NCBI RefSeq assembly: GCF_900112225.1
Contig: NZ_FOLD01000001.1
Coordinates: forward strand, 124,001-188,000
DNA from: Massilia yuzhufengensis
GTDB taxonomy: Bacteria > Pseudomonadota > Gammaproteobacteria > Burkholderiales > Burkholderiaceae_D
Direction: 5' to 3'
DNA: 64,000 nucleotides
A program made the position numbers and the translations under genes. Of this stretch, positions 46,974 to 55,568 are shown piece by piece. Every line of letters begins with the position of its first letter. The stretch's first letter is position 1. Under the pieces are notes generated by a model. That model was not told the DNA's origin, searched no databases, and saw nothing but the letters and a program-made list of their open reading frames with translations.

Positions 46974-47885
46974 ATGGACCTGCGCCTGCCGCCGTCGATG
47001 CAGGTGTTCGAGCGCGGCTGGCTGTCGTCCAACAACATCCTGTTCAGCGGCAGCAAAGGCACGGCACTGGTCGACAGCGGCTACGCGACCCACGCACCGC
47101 AAACGCTGGCGCTGGTGCGCCAGGCCCTGGCCGGCCGCCCGCTCGAACGCCTGCTCAACACCCACCTGCATTCCGACCACTGCGGCGGCAACGCGCTGCT
47201 GCAGCAAGCCTACGGCTGCCACACCGCGATTCCGGCCATGGAAGCGGCCAGGGTCGCCGCGTGGGACGAGGAGGCACTGAGCTACCGCGCCACCGGCCAG
47301 CAGTGCGCGCGCTTCGGTTTTGATGCCACGCTGGCGCCGGGCGACCTGCTGGACCTGGGCGAGCTGCGCTGGCAGGTGCTGGCGGCGCCCGGCCACGACC
47401 CGCACGCGCTGCTGTTGTTCTGCGAAGCCGAAGGCATCCTCATTTCCGGCGACGCGCTGTGGGAAAACGGCTTCGGCGTGGTGTTCCCGGAACTGGTGGG
47501 CGAACCGGGTTTCGACGAGGTGGCCGCGACCCTGGCGCTGATCGCCTCGCTCGATGCGCGCGTGGTGATCCCGGGGCATGGCGCGGTGTTCGGCGACGTG
47601 GAACAAGCCCTGGCGCGGGCCCGCACCCGGTTGGCCTGGCTGTCCGCCGACCCGCTGCGCAACGCCGAGAACGCGGTCAAGGTGCTGTTGAAATTCCTGC
47701 TGCTGGAGCGGCGCGTGCTGGCGCTGGAAGCCTTGCCCGGCCTGCTGGCAGCCATCCCGCTGGTCGAGCGGATGCGTACCGGCCTGCTCAACCGCAGCCC
47801 GGCCGAGCTGGCACAATGGGCGAGCGCCGCCCTGGTGCGCGCCGGCGCCGCCCGCATCGACGGCGCGCTGCTGGCCGACGTTTAG
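46974..47885 (+). CDS. MBL-fold metallo-hydrolase
   Basis: A 303-residue metallo-beta-lactamase-fold hydrolase. The metal motif H64-x-H66-x-D68-H69 (HLHSDHCGG) is complete, a further ligand is likely H133 or so in APGHDPHALLLF, the bridging Asp is in LISGDAL, and the late His in VIPGHGAVF. This arrangement is that of the glyoxalase II/RNase Z-like superfamily and not of antibiotic beta-lactamases specifically. Substrate unknown. It is the third gene of the HAD-UbiA operon. Confidence 0.87.
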   Translation: MDLRLPPSMQVFERGWLSSNNILFSGSKGTALVDSGYATHAPQTLALVRQALAGRPLERLLNTHLHSDHCGGNALLQQAYGCHTAIPAMEAARVAAWDEEALSYRATGQQCARFGFDATLAPGDLLDLGELRWQVLAAPGHDPHALLLFCEAEGILISGDALWENGFGVVFPELVGEPGFDEVAATLALIASLDARVVIPGHGAVFGDVEQALARARTRLAWLSADPLRNAENAVKVLLKFLLLERRVLALEALPGLLAAIPLVERMRTGLLNRSPAELAQWASAALVRAGAARIDGALLADV

Positions 47886-47967
47886 AGGCGAGAATCTAGC
47901 ACGATCGTTCTTTTTTCACGGCATAATGTCCCGAGCTGTTTGATCAACCGACAACCGAGAGCCTTCC

Positions 47968-48924
47968 ATGACGCTGCCACCCGCGCTGCAACACCTGTCC
48001 CTTCCCGTCATCGCCTCGCCGATGTTCATCGCCAGCGGTCCCGCGCTGGTGGCGGCCCAGTGCAAGGCCGGCATCGTCGGCTCCTTCCCCGCGCTCAATG
48101 CGCGCCCGGCCGAGCTGCTCGACACCTGGCTGACGGACCTGCAGCGCGAACTGGCCGACTATCAGGCCGCCAACCCGGGCGCCAGGGTCGGCCCGATCGC
48201 CGTCAACCAGATCGTGCACCAGTCGAACGACCGCCTGGCGCATGACGTCGAGGTGTGCGTGAAGCACCAGGTCCCGATCATCATCTCCTCGCTGCGCGCA
48301 CCGCCGAAAGAGATGCTCGACGCCGTGCACGCCTACGGCGGCATCGTGCTGCACGACGTGGTCTCGATCCGCCACGCGCAGAAGGCGCTGGAAGCGGGGG
48401 TGGATGGCCTGATTTTGGTGGCGGCCGGCGCCGGCGGCCATGCCGGTGCGCTGTCGCCGTTTGCGCTGGTGGGCGAAGTGCGCAAGTTCTTCAAGGGGCC
48501 GCTGGCGCTGTCGGGCGCGATCGCCACTGGCGACGCGATCCTGGCGGCGCAGGCGATGGGGGCGGATTTTGCGTACATCGGCTCGCGCTGGCTGGCCACG
48601 AAGGAATCGAACGTCAGCGACGACTACCGCGACGCCATCGTCGAATCGAGCGCGGCGGACGTGGTGTACACCAACCTGTTCACGGGCGTGCACGGCAATT
48701 ATTTGAAAAAATCGATCGTCGCGGCGGGGCTGGATCCGGAGAATTTGCCGGAATCGGACAAGAGCAAGATGAGTTTTGGCTCGGGCAGCGCGAAGGCGTG
48801 GCGCGATATCTGGGGCGCGGGGCAGGGCGTGGGCTTGATGGAGGATGTGCCGACGGTGGCGGAGATGGTGGAGCGCTTGAAGGGGGAGTATGAGGCGGCA
48901 CGGGCGCGCCTGGCGCTGCGTTAG
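47968..48924 (+). CDS. Nitronate monooxygenase family flavoprotein
   Basis: A 318-residue FMN-dependent TIM-barrel enzyme of the NMO/2-nitropropane dioxygenase family. LSLPVIASPMFIASGPALVA begins the barrel; ILVAAGAGGHAG (about residues 150-161) with the catalytic His, LALSGAIATGDAILAAQAMG and FAYIGSRWLATKES are the FMN-phosphate binding stretches. These enzymes oxidise alkyl nitronates such as propionate 3-nitronate. It stands alone, with a dispersed repeat directly downstream. Confidence 0.9.
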   Translation: MTLPPALQHLSLPVIASPMFIASGPALVAAQCKAGIVGSFPALNARPAELLDTWLTDLQRELADYQAANPGARVGPIAVNQIVHQSNDRLAHDVEVCVKHQVPIIISSLRAPPKEMLDAVHAYGGIVLHDVVSIRHAQKALEAGVDGLILVAAGAGGHAGALSPFALVGEVRKFFKGPLALSGAIATGDAILAAQAMGADFAYIGSRWLATKESNVSDDYRDAIVESSAADVVYTNLFTGVHGNYLKKSIVAAGLDPENLPESDKSKMSFGSGSAKAWRDIWGAGQGVGLMEDVPTVAEMVERLKGEYEAARARLALR

Positions 48925-48930
48925 CCTGAA

Positions 48931-49068
48931 AACCGTCGTACCGGCGAAGGCCGGGACAATGCCACTGGCATTGCCCCGCCTAATTTTTACGCAAACCGCG
49001 AACGCATTCGCGAAGCGCCGCGTGTGCGCAACGAACTTGGGTACCGGCCTTCGCCGGTACGACGTTGG
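48931..49068. repeat. Dispersed palindromic repeat, family A, copy 3
   Basis: A roughly 138-bp element after the nitronate monooxygenase gene. Left end AACCGTCGTACCGGCGAAGG, right end CCTTCGCCGGTACGACGTT. Internal ACAATGCC...GGCATTG hairpin and CGCAACGAACTTGGG match copy 1. It lies between two convergent genes, where it could act as a bidirectional terminator. Confidence 0.72.
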
Positions 49069-49131
49069 TTTAGTTTGGTGGAAATGCTGGTGGCGCGTGC
49101 GTCGTGACGTTCAACCCCGCCCCTTCGCTTC

Positions 49132-49758
49132 TCACTCCAGCCGCTTCGCATCCGGCGTCGGAAACTCCGGCGCCGGTTCCGCGGCGCTCAGATCCTCCTG
49201 GCTGATCGACCACAGCCCCGGCAAATTGCGCCAGTAGTTGTACACGTCCATCCCGAAGCCCACCACGAACTCGTTCGGCAGGGTCAGCCCGATCAGGTCG
49301 GCCTTGATCGGCTTGGCGCGCTTGATGTCCTTGTCGGCGAAGACCACGATCACCACTTCGGCCGCGCCCATGTCCAGCAGGCGCTGCTTCACGTGGGCCA
49401 GGGTTTCGCCTTCGTCCAGGATGTCGTCCAGGACCACGATGGTGCGGCCGGCGACGTTCTGGCGCGGGATGACCTTCCACACGATTTCGCCGCCCTGGTC
49501 GGCGTCGCCGTAGCGGCTGACGTGGATATAGTCGAACTCGAGCGGGAAGTCGAGCTGGGGCAGCAGGTTGCCGGTGAAGACGACGGCACCGCCCATCACG
49601 CCCAGCACCAGCGGGAAGGCCTTGTCGGTCGGGTTGCCGAAACGTTCGTTCAGCTGCGCGGCGACGCGCGCCACGGCGGCCTGGACTTCCGCAGGGGTGA
49701 CGATCTCGGTGGCGTTGGCCAGTAGCGCGCGGGCGCGGTCATGATGGTAGTCTTGCAT
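49132..49758 (-). CDS. hpt: Hypoxanthine-guanine phosphoribosyltransferase
   Basis: A 208-residue purine-salvage enzyme making IMP or GMP from hypoxanthine or guanine and PRPP. The PRPP-binding motif is TIVVLDDILDEGETLAHVK (about residues 107-125), with FDYIHVSRYGDADQGGEIVW the flexible loop and LPNEFVVGFGMDVYNYWRNL the base-binding C-terminus. The ATG at 49758 is preferred over a TTG three codons upstream. Confidence 0.93.
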   Translation of the reverse strand: MQDYHHDRARALLANATEIVTPAEVQAAVARVAAQLNERFGNPTDKAFPLVLGVMGGAVVFTGNLLPQLDFPLEFDYIHVSRYGDADQGGEIVWKVIPRQNVAGRTIVVLDDILDEGETLAHVKQRLLDMGAAEVVIVVFADKDIKRAKPIKADLIGLTLPNEFVVGFGMDVYNYWRNLPGLWSISQEDLSAAEPAPEFPTPDAKRLE

Positions 49759-49855
49759 GTCGCTCAATTGTTCAGGTCTAAAGGAGTCGCAGGCCGATTA
49801 TGCGCCATACGGGTGCGCAGCCGCGTTCCGGTTGGAATGGGACGAATCGAGTGCG

Positions 49856-50206
49856 TCATTCGCCGGCGATCTCGCGCTGCAGCTTGCGGGTCAGCTTGGC
49901 AAACACCAGCTCGTACGAGCGGCGCAGCAGCGCGGAAAATTCGGCGTCGTCGAGCTCGGCGTCCGGCGTCACGAACACCCACTTGGCGCGCGCCAGGTAG
50001 GGCGCCGGAATGATGCCGGGCCGGTCGGTCAGTTCGAGGAAGCGCGCGTCGTCGGCCTTCAGGCTAAAGCCCTTCGACGAGCCGTCCTTGTTGGTCACGG
50101 CGAACATCTTGGCGCCGACCGAAAAGACGGTGTCGTGGTCCCATTTGGTGTCCTCGGTGCAGCCGGGGAAGCTGCGGCACAAGGCCTTGGCGGCGTCGAA
50201 ATCCAT
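49856..50206 (-). CDS. MmcQ/YjbR family DNA-binding protein
   Basis: A 116-residue single-domain protein of the MmcQ/YjbR (CyaY-like fold) family. The core is SFPGCTEDTKWDHDTVFSVG, MFAVTNKDGSSKGFSLKAD, PGIIPAPYLARAKWVFV and the terminal LLRRSYELVFAKLTRK helix. The family is described as DNA-binding on structural grounds; the cellular role is not established. CAGGAGACAGAC fixes the start at 50206. Confidence 0.9.
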   Translation of the reverse strand: MDFDAAKALCRSFPGCTEDTKWDHDTVFSVGAKMFAVTNKDGSSKGFSLKADDARFLELTDRPGIIPAPYLARAKWVFVTPDAELDDAEFSALLRRSYELVFAKLTRKLQREIAGE

Positions 50207-50375
50207 GTCTGTCTCCTGTGCCCGGCGTACATTGCGCCGGGATGCTTGTTGATCCTCGTGCGCATTGTATCGCCTTGGCAAGGGTTTGATGTCCTGGCGC
50301 AATAATGCGACGCGCCAGACGAGCGCATTGCGGCGTATCATACGTGGCTTGGATAACAACCTGAACGACCAAGCC

Positions 50376-52190
50376 ATGTCCACTGAATTCGAACGTGCCC
50401 GCGCCGCGCGCCTGGCCTCCCTGCGCAGCGCGATGGCGCGCGCCGGCATCGATGCCTATGTCCTGCCGTCGAGCGATCCGCACCTGTCGGAATACCTGCC
50501 CGGCCACTGGAAGGGCAGGGAGTGGCTGTCCGGCTTCACGGGTTCGGTCGGCACCTTCATTGCCACCGCGGGCTTCGCCGGCGTGTGGACCGATGGCCGT
50601 TACTTCACCCAGGCCGAGACCGAACTGGCCGGCAGCGAGATCGCGCTGATGAAGATCCCGGGCGCGGCCAGCCAGATGCACATCGACTGGCTGGCGGCAA
50701 ACCTGTCGCCCGGCCAGAGCGTCGCGGTGGATGCGCGCGTGCTCGGCCTGGCCGGTGCGCGCATGCTGCAGGACGCGCTGGCGGCGCGCCGCATTACGCT
50801 GCGCCTTGATGTCGACCTGCTCGACGAAGTCTGGCAGGAGCGTCCGGCGCTGCCTGGCGACGCCGTGTACGAGCACGTGGCGCCGTACGCCACCGTGAGC
50901 CGCCATGACAAGCTGGCCGCGACCCGCGCCGCCATGGAGCATGTCGGCGCAGGCTTTCACTTCATTTCCACGCTCGACGACATCGCTTACCTGTTCAACC
51001 TGCGCGGCGCGGACGTGAGCTTCAACCCGGTATTCCTGGCGCACGCACTGATCGGGCGCGCCGACGCCACCCTGTTCGTCGGCGAAGGCAAGGTGCCGCC
51101 TGAGGTGCGCGAGCGCCTGGAAGCCGACGGCGTGCACCTGGCGCCGTATGCGAACGCTGCTACCGCGCTGTCGGCGCTGCCCGATGGCGCTACCTTGCTG
51201 CTCGACCCGCGCCGCGTCACCGCCGGCATGCGCGCCGCCGTGGCCCAGGGCGTGAACGTGGTCGAAGCGATCAACCCGACCACCTTCGCCAAGTCGCGCA
51301 AGGGCGAAGCGGAAGCGGTCAATGTGCGCGCCGCGATGGAGCAGGATGGCGCGGCGCTGTGCGAATTCTTTGCGATGCTCGAACCCCTGCTGCAGGACGC
51401 CGCCCGCGCGCCGCTGGATGAAGTGGCGATCGACACCTACATCACGGCGGCGCGTGCGCGGCGCCCGCATTTCGTCAGCCCGAGCTTCTCGACCATCGCC
51501 GGCTTCAATGCCAATGGCGCGATCATGCACTACCGCGCAGCCCAGGAAAGCTGCGCCGTCATCGAAGGCGACGGCCTGCTGCTGATCGACTCCGGCGGCC
51601 AGTACCTGGGCGGCACCACCGACATCACCCGCGTGATCCCGGTCGGCGCCCCATCGAGCGCGCAGAAGCGCGACTACACGCTGGTGCTCAAGGGCCTGAT
51701 CAACCTCTCCAGTACCCGCTTCCCGCGCGGCACCCGCGCGCCGATGCTCGACGCGATCGCACGCGCCCCGATCTGGGCCGCCGGCATCGACTACGGCCAC
51801 GGCACCGGCCACGGCGTCGGCTACTTCCTCAACGTGCACGAAGGCCCGCAGACGATTTCGCCGAGCGTGCCGCCGGACCCGCACACCGCCATGGAGCCGG
51901 GCATGATCACCTCGATCGAGCCGGGCATCTACCGCCCCGGGCGCTGGGGCATCCGGATCGAGAACCTGGTGCTGAACCAGCTGGTCGACACCACCGAGTT
52001 CGGCGAATACCTGGGCTTCGAAACCCTGACCCTGTGCCCGATCGACACCCGCCCGATCGAACGCGCGCTGCTGCGCGAGGACGAACTGGCCTGGCTCAAT
52101 GCCTACCATGCGATGGTGCGTGCGCGCCTGGAGCCCTTGGTAAGCGGCGCCGCGCGCGACTGGCTCCTGCAGCGCACGGAGGTGTTCTGA
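50376..52190 (+). CDS. Xaa-Pro aminopeptidase, M24B family
   Basis: A 604-residue metallopeptidase removing N-terminal residues before proline. Two creatinase-like N-terminal domains (about residues 1-300) precede the pita-bread domain. Ligands are visible: Asp in LLIDSGGQY and TTDITRV, His in HGTGHGVGYFLNVHEG, Glu in MITSIEPGIY and GIRIENLVL. A C-terminal M24_C extension (about 545-604) makes it the long type. It begins a run of short same-strand genes and overlaps the next start by one base. Confidence 0.92.
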   Translation: MSTEFERARAARLASLRSAMARAGIDAYVLPSSDPHLSEYLPGHWKGREWLSGFTGSVGTFIATAGFAGVWTDGRYFTQAETELAGSEIALMKIPGAASQMHIDWLAANLSPGQSVAVDARVLGLAGARMLQDALAARRITLRLDVDLLDEVWQERPALPGDAVYEHVAPYATVSRHDKLAATRAAMEHVGAGFHFISTLDDIAYLFNLRGADVSFNPVFLAHALIGRADATLFVGEGKVPPEVRERLEADGVHLAPYANAATALSALPDGATLLLDPRRVTAGMRAAVAQGVNVVEAINPTTFAKSRKGEAEAVNVRAAMEQDGAALCEFFAMLEPLLQDAARAPLDEVAIDTYITAARARRPHFVSPSFSTIAGFNANGAIMHYRAAQESCAVIEGDGLLLIDSGGQYLGGTTDITRVIPVGAPSSAQKRDYTLVLKGLINLSSTRFPRGTRAPMLDAIARAPIWAAGIDYGHGTGHGVGYFLNVHEGPQTISPSVPPDPHTAMEPGMITSIEPGIYRPGRWGIRIENLVLNQLVDTTEFGEYLGFETLTLCPIDTRPIERALLREDELAWLNAYHAMVRARLEPLVSGAARDWLLQRTEVF

Positions 52191-52456
52191 TGGCCAGCGC
52201 CCGCTCCACCCGCGCCAGCGCGGCAGTCGACCGCCTGAAGCGGCGCACCGGTAACCTCGCCTACTCGATGGCGCGCACCGCCGACGGCCTGTTCTTCCTG
52301 TCGGAAGCACCCGGCGCACCGGCGCTCAACCCGCCGCTCGAACTCGATGATTTCGTCGCCTTCGTCAACGGCCTCGGCCCGCAGGAAGTGCGCCGCATCA
52401 GCAAGAACGACGAGAAGTTTGAAAAACAGCTGGTTCGCAAGAAGCCGGCGGAGTAA
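52190..52456 (+). CDS. Hypothetical protein (88 aa)
   Basis: I do not recognise a characterised family. It is an 88-residue soluble protein with a basic N-terminus (SARSTRASAAVDRLKRRTGN), a central LAYSMARTADGLFFLSEAPG, and a C-terminal half with DDFVAFVNGLGPQEVRRISK ending in a Lys-rich tail. Coding is supported by the TGATG junction with the aminopeptidase stop and by the mgtC gene 9 bp later, so it is probably co-translated. Confidence 0.7.
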   Translation: MASARSTRASAAVDRLKRRTGNLAYSMARTADGLFFLSEAPGAPALNPPLELDDFVAFVNGLGPQEVRRISKNDEKFEKQLVRKKPAE

Positions 52457-52465
52457 CAGGAGCGC

Positions 52466-53209
52466 ATGCTGCCCACCGACCTCGTTAACGCGTACTGGTC
52501 CGAACGCGAAATCTACGCCAATGCCCTGATCCTGGCGCACCTGGCCGGCGCGCTGGCGCTCGGCCTGCTGGTGGGCTACGAGCGCGCCTACCATGGCCGC
52601 GCGGCCGGCATGCGCACCTATGGCCTGGTGTGCATGGCCTCGGCCGCGCTGACCATCCTGGCCGGCTACCCGGACTTCTGGTACGGCGGCCACAACACCA
52701 TCCTGGCGCCGGTCGATCCGACCCGCATCATCCAGGGCATCGTCACCGGCATCGGCTTCCTCGGCGCCGGCGTGATCATGCGCGATGGCTTCAATATCAG
52801 CGGCCTGACCACGGCAGCGTCGATCTGGGCGTCGTCCGCCATCGGCATCCTGGTCGGCGTCGGCTTCTACCTGGCGGCGATGGGCCTGGCCTTCTTCTCG
52901 GCCATGATCATGATCTACCTGAACCGGCTGGAGACCCTGCTGCCCTCGCGCCACGCGGTGGCGGTGCGCATGCGCTTCAAGCCGCAGGTGCTGCCGCGCG
53001 AAGAGCTGCTGCGCGCGGCCGCGCTGGAGCGTGGCTATGAGATCGCCGGCAGCTCGCTCACCATCAGCAGCGACGAAGGGCGCCAGGAATGGCGCTTCGT
53101 GGCGCTGGCGCTGTCGCGCAAGAGCGGGGTGTCGCTGTCCGAGCTGGCCGACGAGTTGGCCGCATTCGAGGGACTGGAAGCCTTCCAGCTCTCGCATGCA
53201 CGCAACTGA
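52466..53209 (+). CDS. MgtC/SapB family membrane protein
   Basis: A 247-residue MgtC/SapB family protein. The N-terminal membrane domain has the family motifs LLVGYERAYHGRAAGMRTYG (about residues 34-53) and GIVTGIGFLGAGVIMRDGFN, followed by ISGLTTAASIWASSAIGI. The C-terminal soluble domain (about 165-247) is ACT-like. MgtC proteins inhibit the F1F0 ATP synthase in Salmonella and support growth at low magnesium; whether this member does so is unknown. Confidence 0.87.
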   Translation: MLPTDLVNAYWSEREIYANALILAHLAGALALGLLVGYERAYHGRAAGMRTYGLVCMASAALTILAGYPDFWYGGHNTILAPVDPTRIIQGIVTGIGFLGAGVIMRDGFNISGLTTAASIWASSAIGILVGVGFYLAAMGLAFFSAMIMIYLNRLETLLPSRHAVAVRMRFKPQVLPREELLRAAALERGYEIAGSSLTISSDEGRQEWRFVALALSRKSGVSLSELADELAAFEGLEAFQLSHARN

Positions 53210-53250
53210 ATAAAAACCAAGAACACATCCAATCCACGACGGGGTTTTCC

Positions 53251-53829
53251 ATGCAAGCACAAGACGTTCTCGATTTCTGGTTCCTGCCCGCTGGCGCCGA
53301 GGGCCACGGCCAACAGCGCATCGAATGGTTCCGCAAGGACGAGGCCTTCGACAGCATGCTGCGCGAGCGCTTCGAGGTCCTGATCGCGCAGGCGGTAGCG
53401 GGCGGGCTGCGCGAGTGGGACGAGCTAGGGCCCCGCGGCACGCTGGCGCGCCTCATCGTGCTCGACCAGTTCACCCGCAACGCCTATCGCGGCAAGCCGG
53501 AATCCTTCGCCGGCGACACGCTGGCCCTGCTCGCCGCGCAGCAGCTGGTGGAATCGGGCGAGCACGTGGCGCTGCTGCCGGTCGAGCGCCAGTTCGTCTA
53601 CATGCCCTTCGAGCACGCGGAAGACGCGCGCATGCAGGAGCAGGCGGTCACGCTGTTTACCGAACTGGCCAGTGAACACGAAGGCTTCAACGAGGCCCTC
53701 GACTATGCGCACCGCCACCGCGGCGTGATCGCCCGTTTCGGCCGTTTCCCGCACCGTAACGTCATCCTCGGCCGCGCCTCCAGCCCGGAAGAACTGGCCT
53801 ACCTGGCACTGCCCGGCGCCGGCTTCTGA
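53251..53829 (+). CDS. DUF924 family protein
   Basis: A 192-residue all-helical (TPR-like fold) DUF924 protein. Hallmarks are VLDFWFLP at the N-terminus, EWFRKDEAFD, RGTLARLIVLDQFTRNAYRG, and FVYMPFEHAEDARMQEQAVT, with RFGRFPHRN near the C-terminus. Function unknown. It ends 1 bp before the DUF2520 gene, so the two are likely co-transcribed. Confidence 0.88.
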   Translation: MQAQDVLDFWFLPAGAEGHGQQRIEWFRKDEAFDSMLRERFEVLIAQAVAGGLREWDELGPRGTLARLIVLDQFTRNAYRGKPESFAGDTLALLAAQQLVESGEHVALLPVERQFVYMPFEHAEDARMQEQAVTLFTELASEHEGFNEALDYAHRHRGVIARFGRFPHRNVILGRASSPEELAYLALPGAGF

Positions 53830-53830
53830 C

Positions 53831-54661
53831 GTGGCCGCGACGCTGAACCTGGTCGGCGCCGGCCATGTGGGCCGGGCGCTGGGACGGGTGTTCGCCGCCA
53901 GCGGCGCCTTTGCGCTGCAGGACGTCGGGGCTCGCTCGGCAGCCAGCGCGCAGGCAGCGGTCGATGTCATCGGCGCCGGCCACGCCTGCGCCGGGCTTGC
54001 CCACATGCGCCCCGCGCAGGTATGGATGCTGGCTGTGGGCGACGACCAGATCGGCCCGGTGTGCGCCGCGCTGGCCGGCGCGCAGCCGCTGGCTGGCGCC
54101 GTGGTGTTCCACTGCAGCGGCGCCAAGGCGTCCAGCGAACTGCAGCCGGCGATCGATGCCGGCGCCCTCGTCGCCAGCGTGCACCCGGTGCGCAGCTTCG
54201 CCGACCCGGCCGCGGTGGCCGCGGATTTTGCGGGCACCTTTTGCGGCATCGAAGGCGACCCCGGGGCCCTGGCGCTGCTCGAACCCGCTTTCGAGGCGGC
54301 CGGCGCGCGCCTGGTGCGCATCGATCCGGCCGCCAAGACCGTCTACCACGCGGCCGCGGTGTTCGCGTCGAACTACCTGGTGACGGTGGTGGACGCGGCG
54401 CTGCGCGCTTACCAGGCCGCCGGGGTGTCGCCGGCTGTGGCCCGCGAACTGGCGCGGCCGCTGGCCACCGAGGCGCTGGCCAATGTGTTCCGCCTCGGTC
54501 CAGAAGCGGCGCTCAGCGGCCCGGTGGCGCGCGGCGATGTCGCTACCGTCGCGCGCCAGCACGCCGCGGTCACGGGCTGGGATGCGCCCACCGGGCAGCT
54601 GTACGAAGCACTGGTAGCCCCGACCGCGGATCTCGCGCGGCGCAAGCACGGCGCATCCTGA
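53831..54661 (+). CDS. Rossmann-like and DUF2520 domain protein
   Basis: A 276-residue protein, GTG start. The N-terminal Rossmann-like domain has LNLVGAGHVGRALGRVFAAS (about residues 5-24), and GAVVFHCSGAKASSELQPA. The C-terminal helical DUF2520 domain runs from about residue 125 (VHPVRSFADP). The architecture resembles pyrroline-5-carboxylate or 6-phosphogluconate dehydrogenase-like proteins, but the substrate is unknown. Confidence 0.85.
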   Translation: MAATLNLVGAGHVGRALGRVFAASGAFALQDVGARSAASAQAAVDVIGAGHACAGLAHMRPAQVWMLAVGDDQIGPVCAALAGAQPLAGAVVFHCSGAKASSELQPAIDAGALVASVHPVRSFADPAAVAADFAGTFCGIEGDPGALALLEPAFEAAGARLVRIDPAAKTVYHAAAVFASNYLVTVVDAALRAYQAAGVSPAVARELARPLATEALANVFRLGPEAALSGPVARGDVATVARQHAAVTGWDAPTGQLYEALVAPTADLARRKHGAS

Positions 54662-54688
54662 ACGTCTTTTTTTTCTCCTGGAGTTCCT

Positions 54689-55066
54689 ATGTTCTTCACC
54701 GCCTGGGCCACGCTGGCCGCACTCGGCGTCTATTTCTGGACCGGCGTGAACGCCGGCCGCTCGCGCATCCGCCACAACATCCCGGCGCCTTCGATGGACG
54801 GCCCGCCCGCATTCCAGCGCAGCCAGCGGGTGCAGGCCAACACGCTCGAACAGTTGCCGCTGCTGCTGGTGCCGCTGTGGATGTGCGCCTGGTTCCTGGG
54901 CGACCTGTGGGCGGCGGCTGGCGGCATGCTGTGGTGCGCGGGCCGCATCGCCTATGCCCTGGGCTATTACCGCGACCCGGCGGCGCGCGAAGTTGGCTTT
55001 ATTGCAGGGATGCTGGCGTGTGCGTTGTTAATTGGCGGCACTGTTTGGGGCCTGTTACTGCGCTAA
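54689..55066 (+). CDS. MAPEG family membrane protein
   Basis: A 125-residue MAPEG (membrane-associated proteins in eicosanoid and glutathione metabolism) protein. Four hydrophobic helices are visible, with the family motif QRSQRVQANTLEQLPLLLVP (about residues 44-63; E-x-x-P region) and GRIAYALGYYRDPAAREVGF. Bacterial members may have glutathione transferase or peroxidase activity; none is shown here. CTGGAG lies upstream of the ATG. Confidence 0.88.
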   Translation: MFFTAWATLAALGVYFWTGVNAGRSRIRHNIPAPSMDGPPAFQRSQRVQANTLEQLPLLLVPLWMCAWFLGDLWAAAGGMLWCAGRIAYALGYYRDPAAREVGFIAGMLACALLIGGTVWGLLLR

Positions 55067-55205
55067 AGCGAAAAAAGCGCAGACAAACATCGACAAAGTT
55101 CCCAGTCGGCAATAAGCTAGGACGTTGTACACAACCGATCCGCCCGCCGCGCACGCTGACCCAAGCTCGCGCTTGCGCGCGCGGGCAACAGGAGAAGGAG
55201 AGAAC

Positions 55206-55568
55206 ATGCTGTTCCTGAAGAGCACCAGCGTCACCAAGGCCCCGGGCATCTACGAAGTCGATGTCGCCGCAAAGCCCCCGGGCAAGACTTTCGGTGTCTT
55301 CCTCGCGACCGACCCGGACAACCAGCCGCAATCGGTGCTGGCAGGCCTGGCCGAACTTGGTTTCAAGAATACCCACCAGCAGAACTATATCCACAAGGAC
55401 AAGGGCAAGGTCCTCGACCTGCACTTCCAGAAGGATGGGACCGACCTGTTCAACGGCTGGAAAGCGGAAGAGTGCACGGCCAACCTGGCCGCGATCGAAT
55501 CGCTGTTCGGCAACGTTGGCATCACCGTGGCGCCACGCGTGATGAGCCTGGCAGAAGCCTACGCCTGA
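55206..55568 (+). CDS. Hypothetical protein (120 aa)
   Basis: I do not recognise a characterised family. It is a soluble 120-residue protein beginning MLFLKSTSVTKAPGIYEVDV. It has FGVFLATDPDNQPQ, a hydrophilic middle (QQNYIHKDKGKVLDLHFQKD), and a C-terminal helix NLAAIESLFGNVGITVAP. A very strong ribosome-binding site (AGGAGAAGGAGAG, just before the ATG) suggests high expression. Its 3' end overlaps the convergent molybdopterin-domain gene by 10 bp. Confidence 0.75.
   Translation: MLFLKSTSVTKAPGIYEVDVAAKPPGKTFGVFLATDPDNQPQSVLAGLAELGFKNTHQQNYIHKDKGKVLDLHFQKDGTDLFNGWKAEECTANLAAIESLFGNVGITVAPRVMSLAEAYA

Noticed and set aside
46974-47885. Metallo-beta-lactamase resistance gene
   Set aside because: It has the HxHxDH motif but no signal peptide, and the overall layout is that of general MBL-fold hydrolases; the genomic context is housekeeping.
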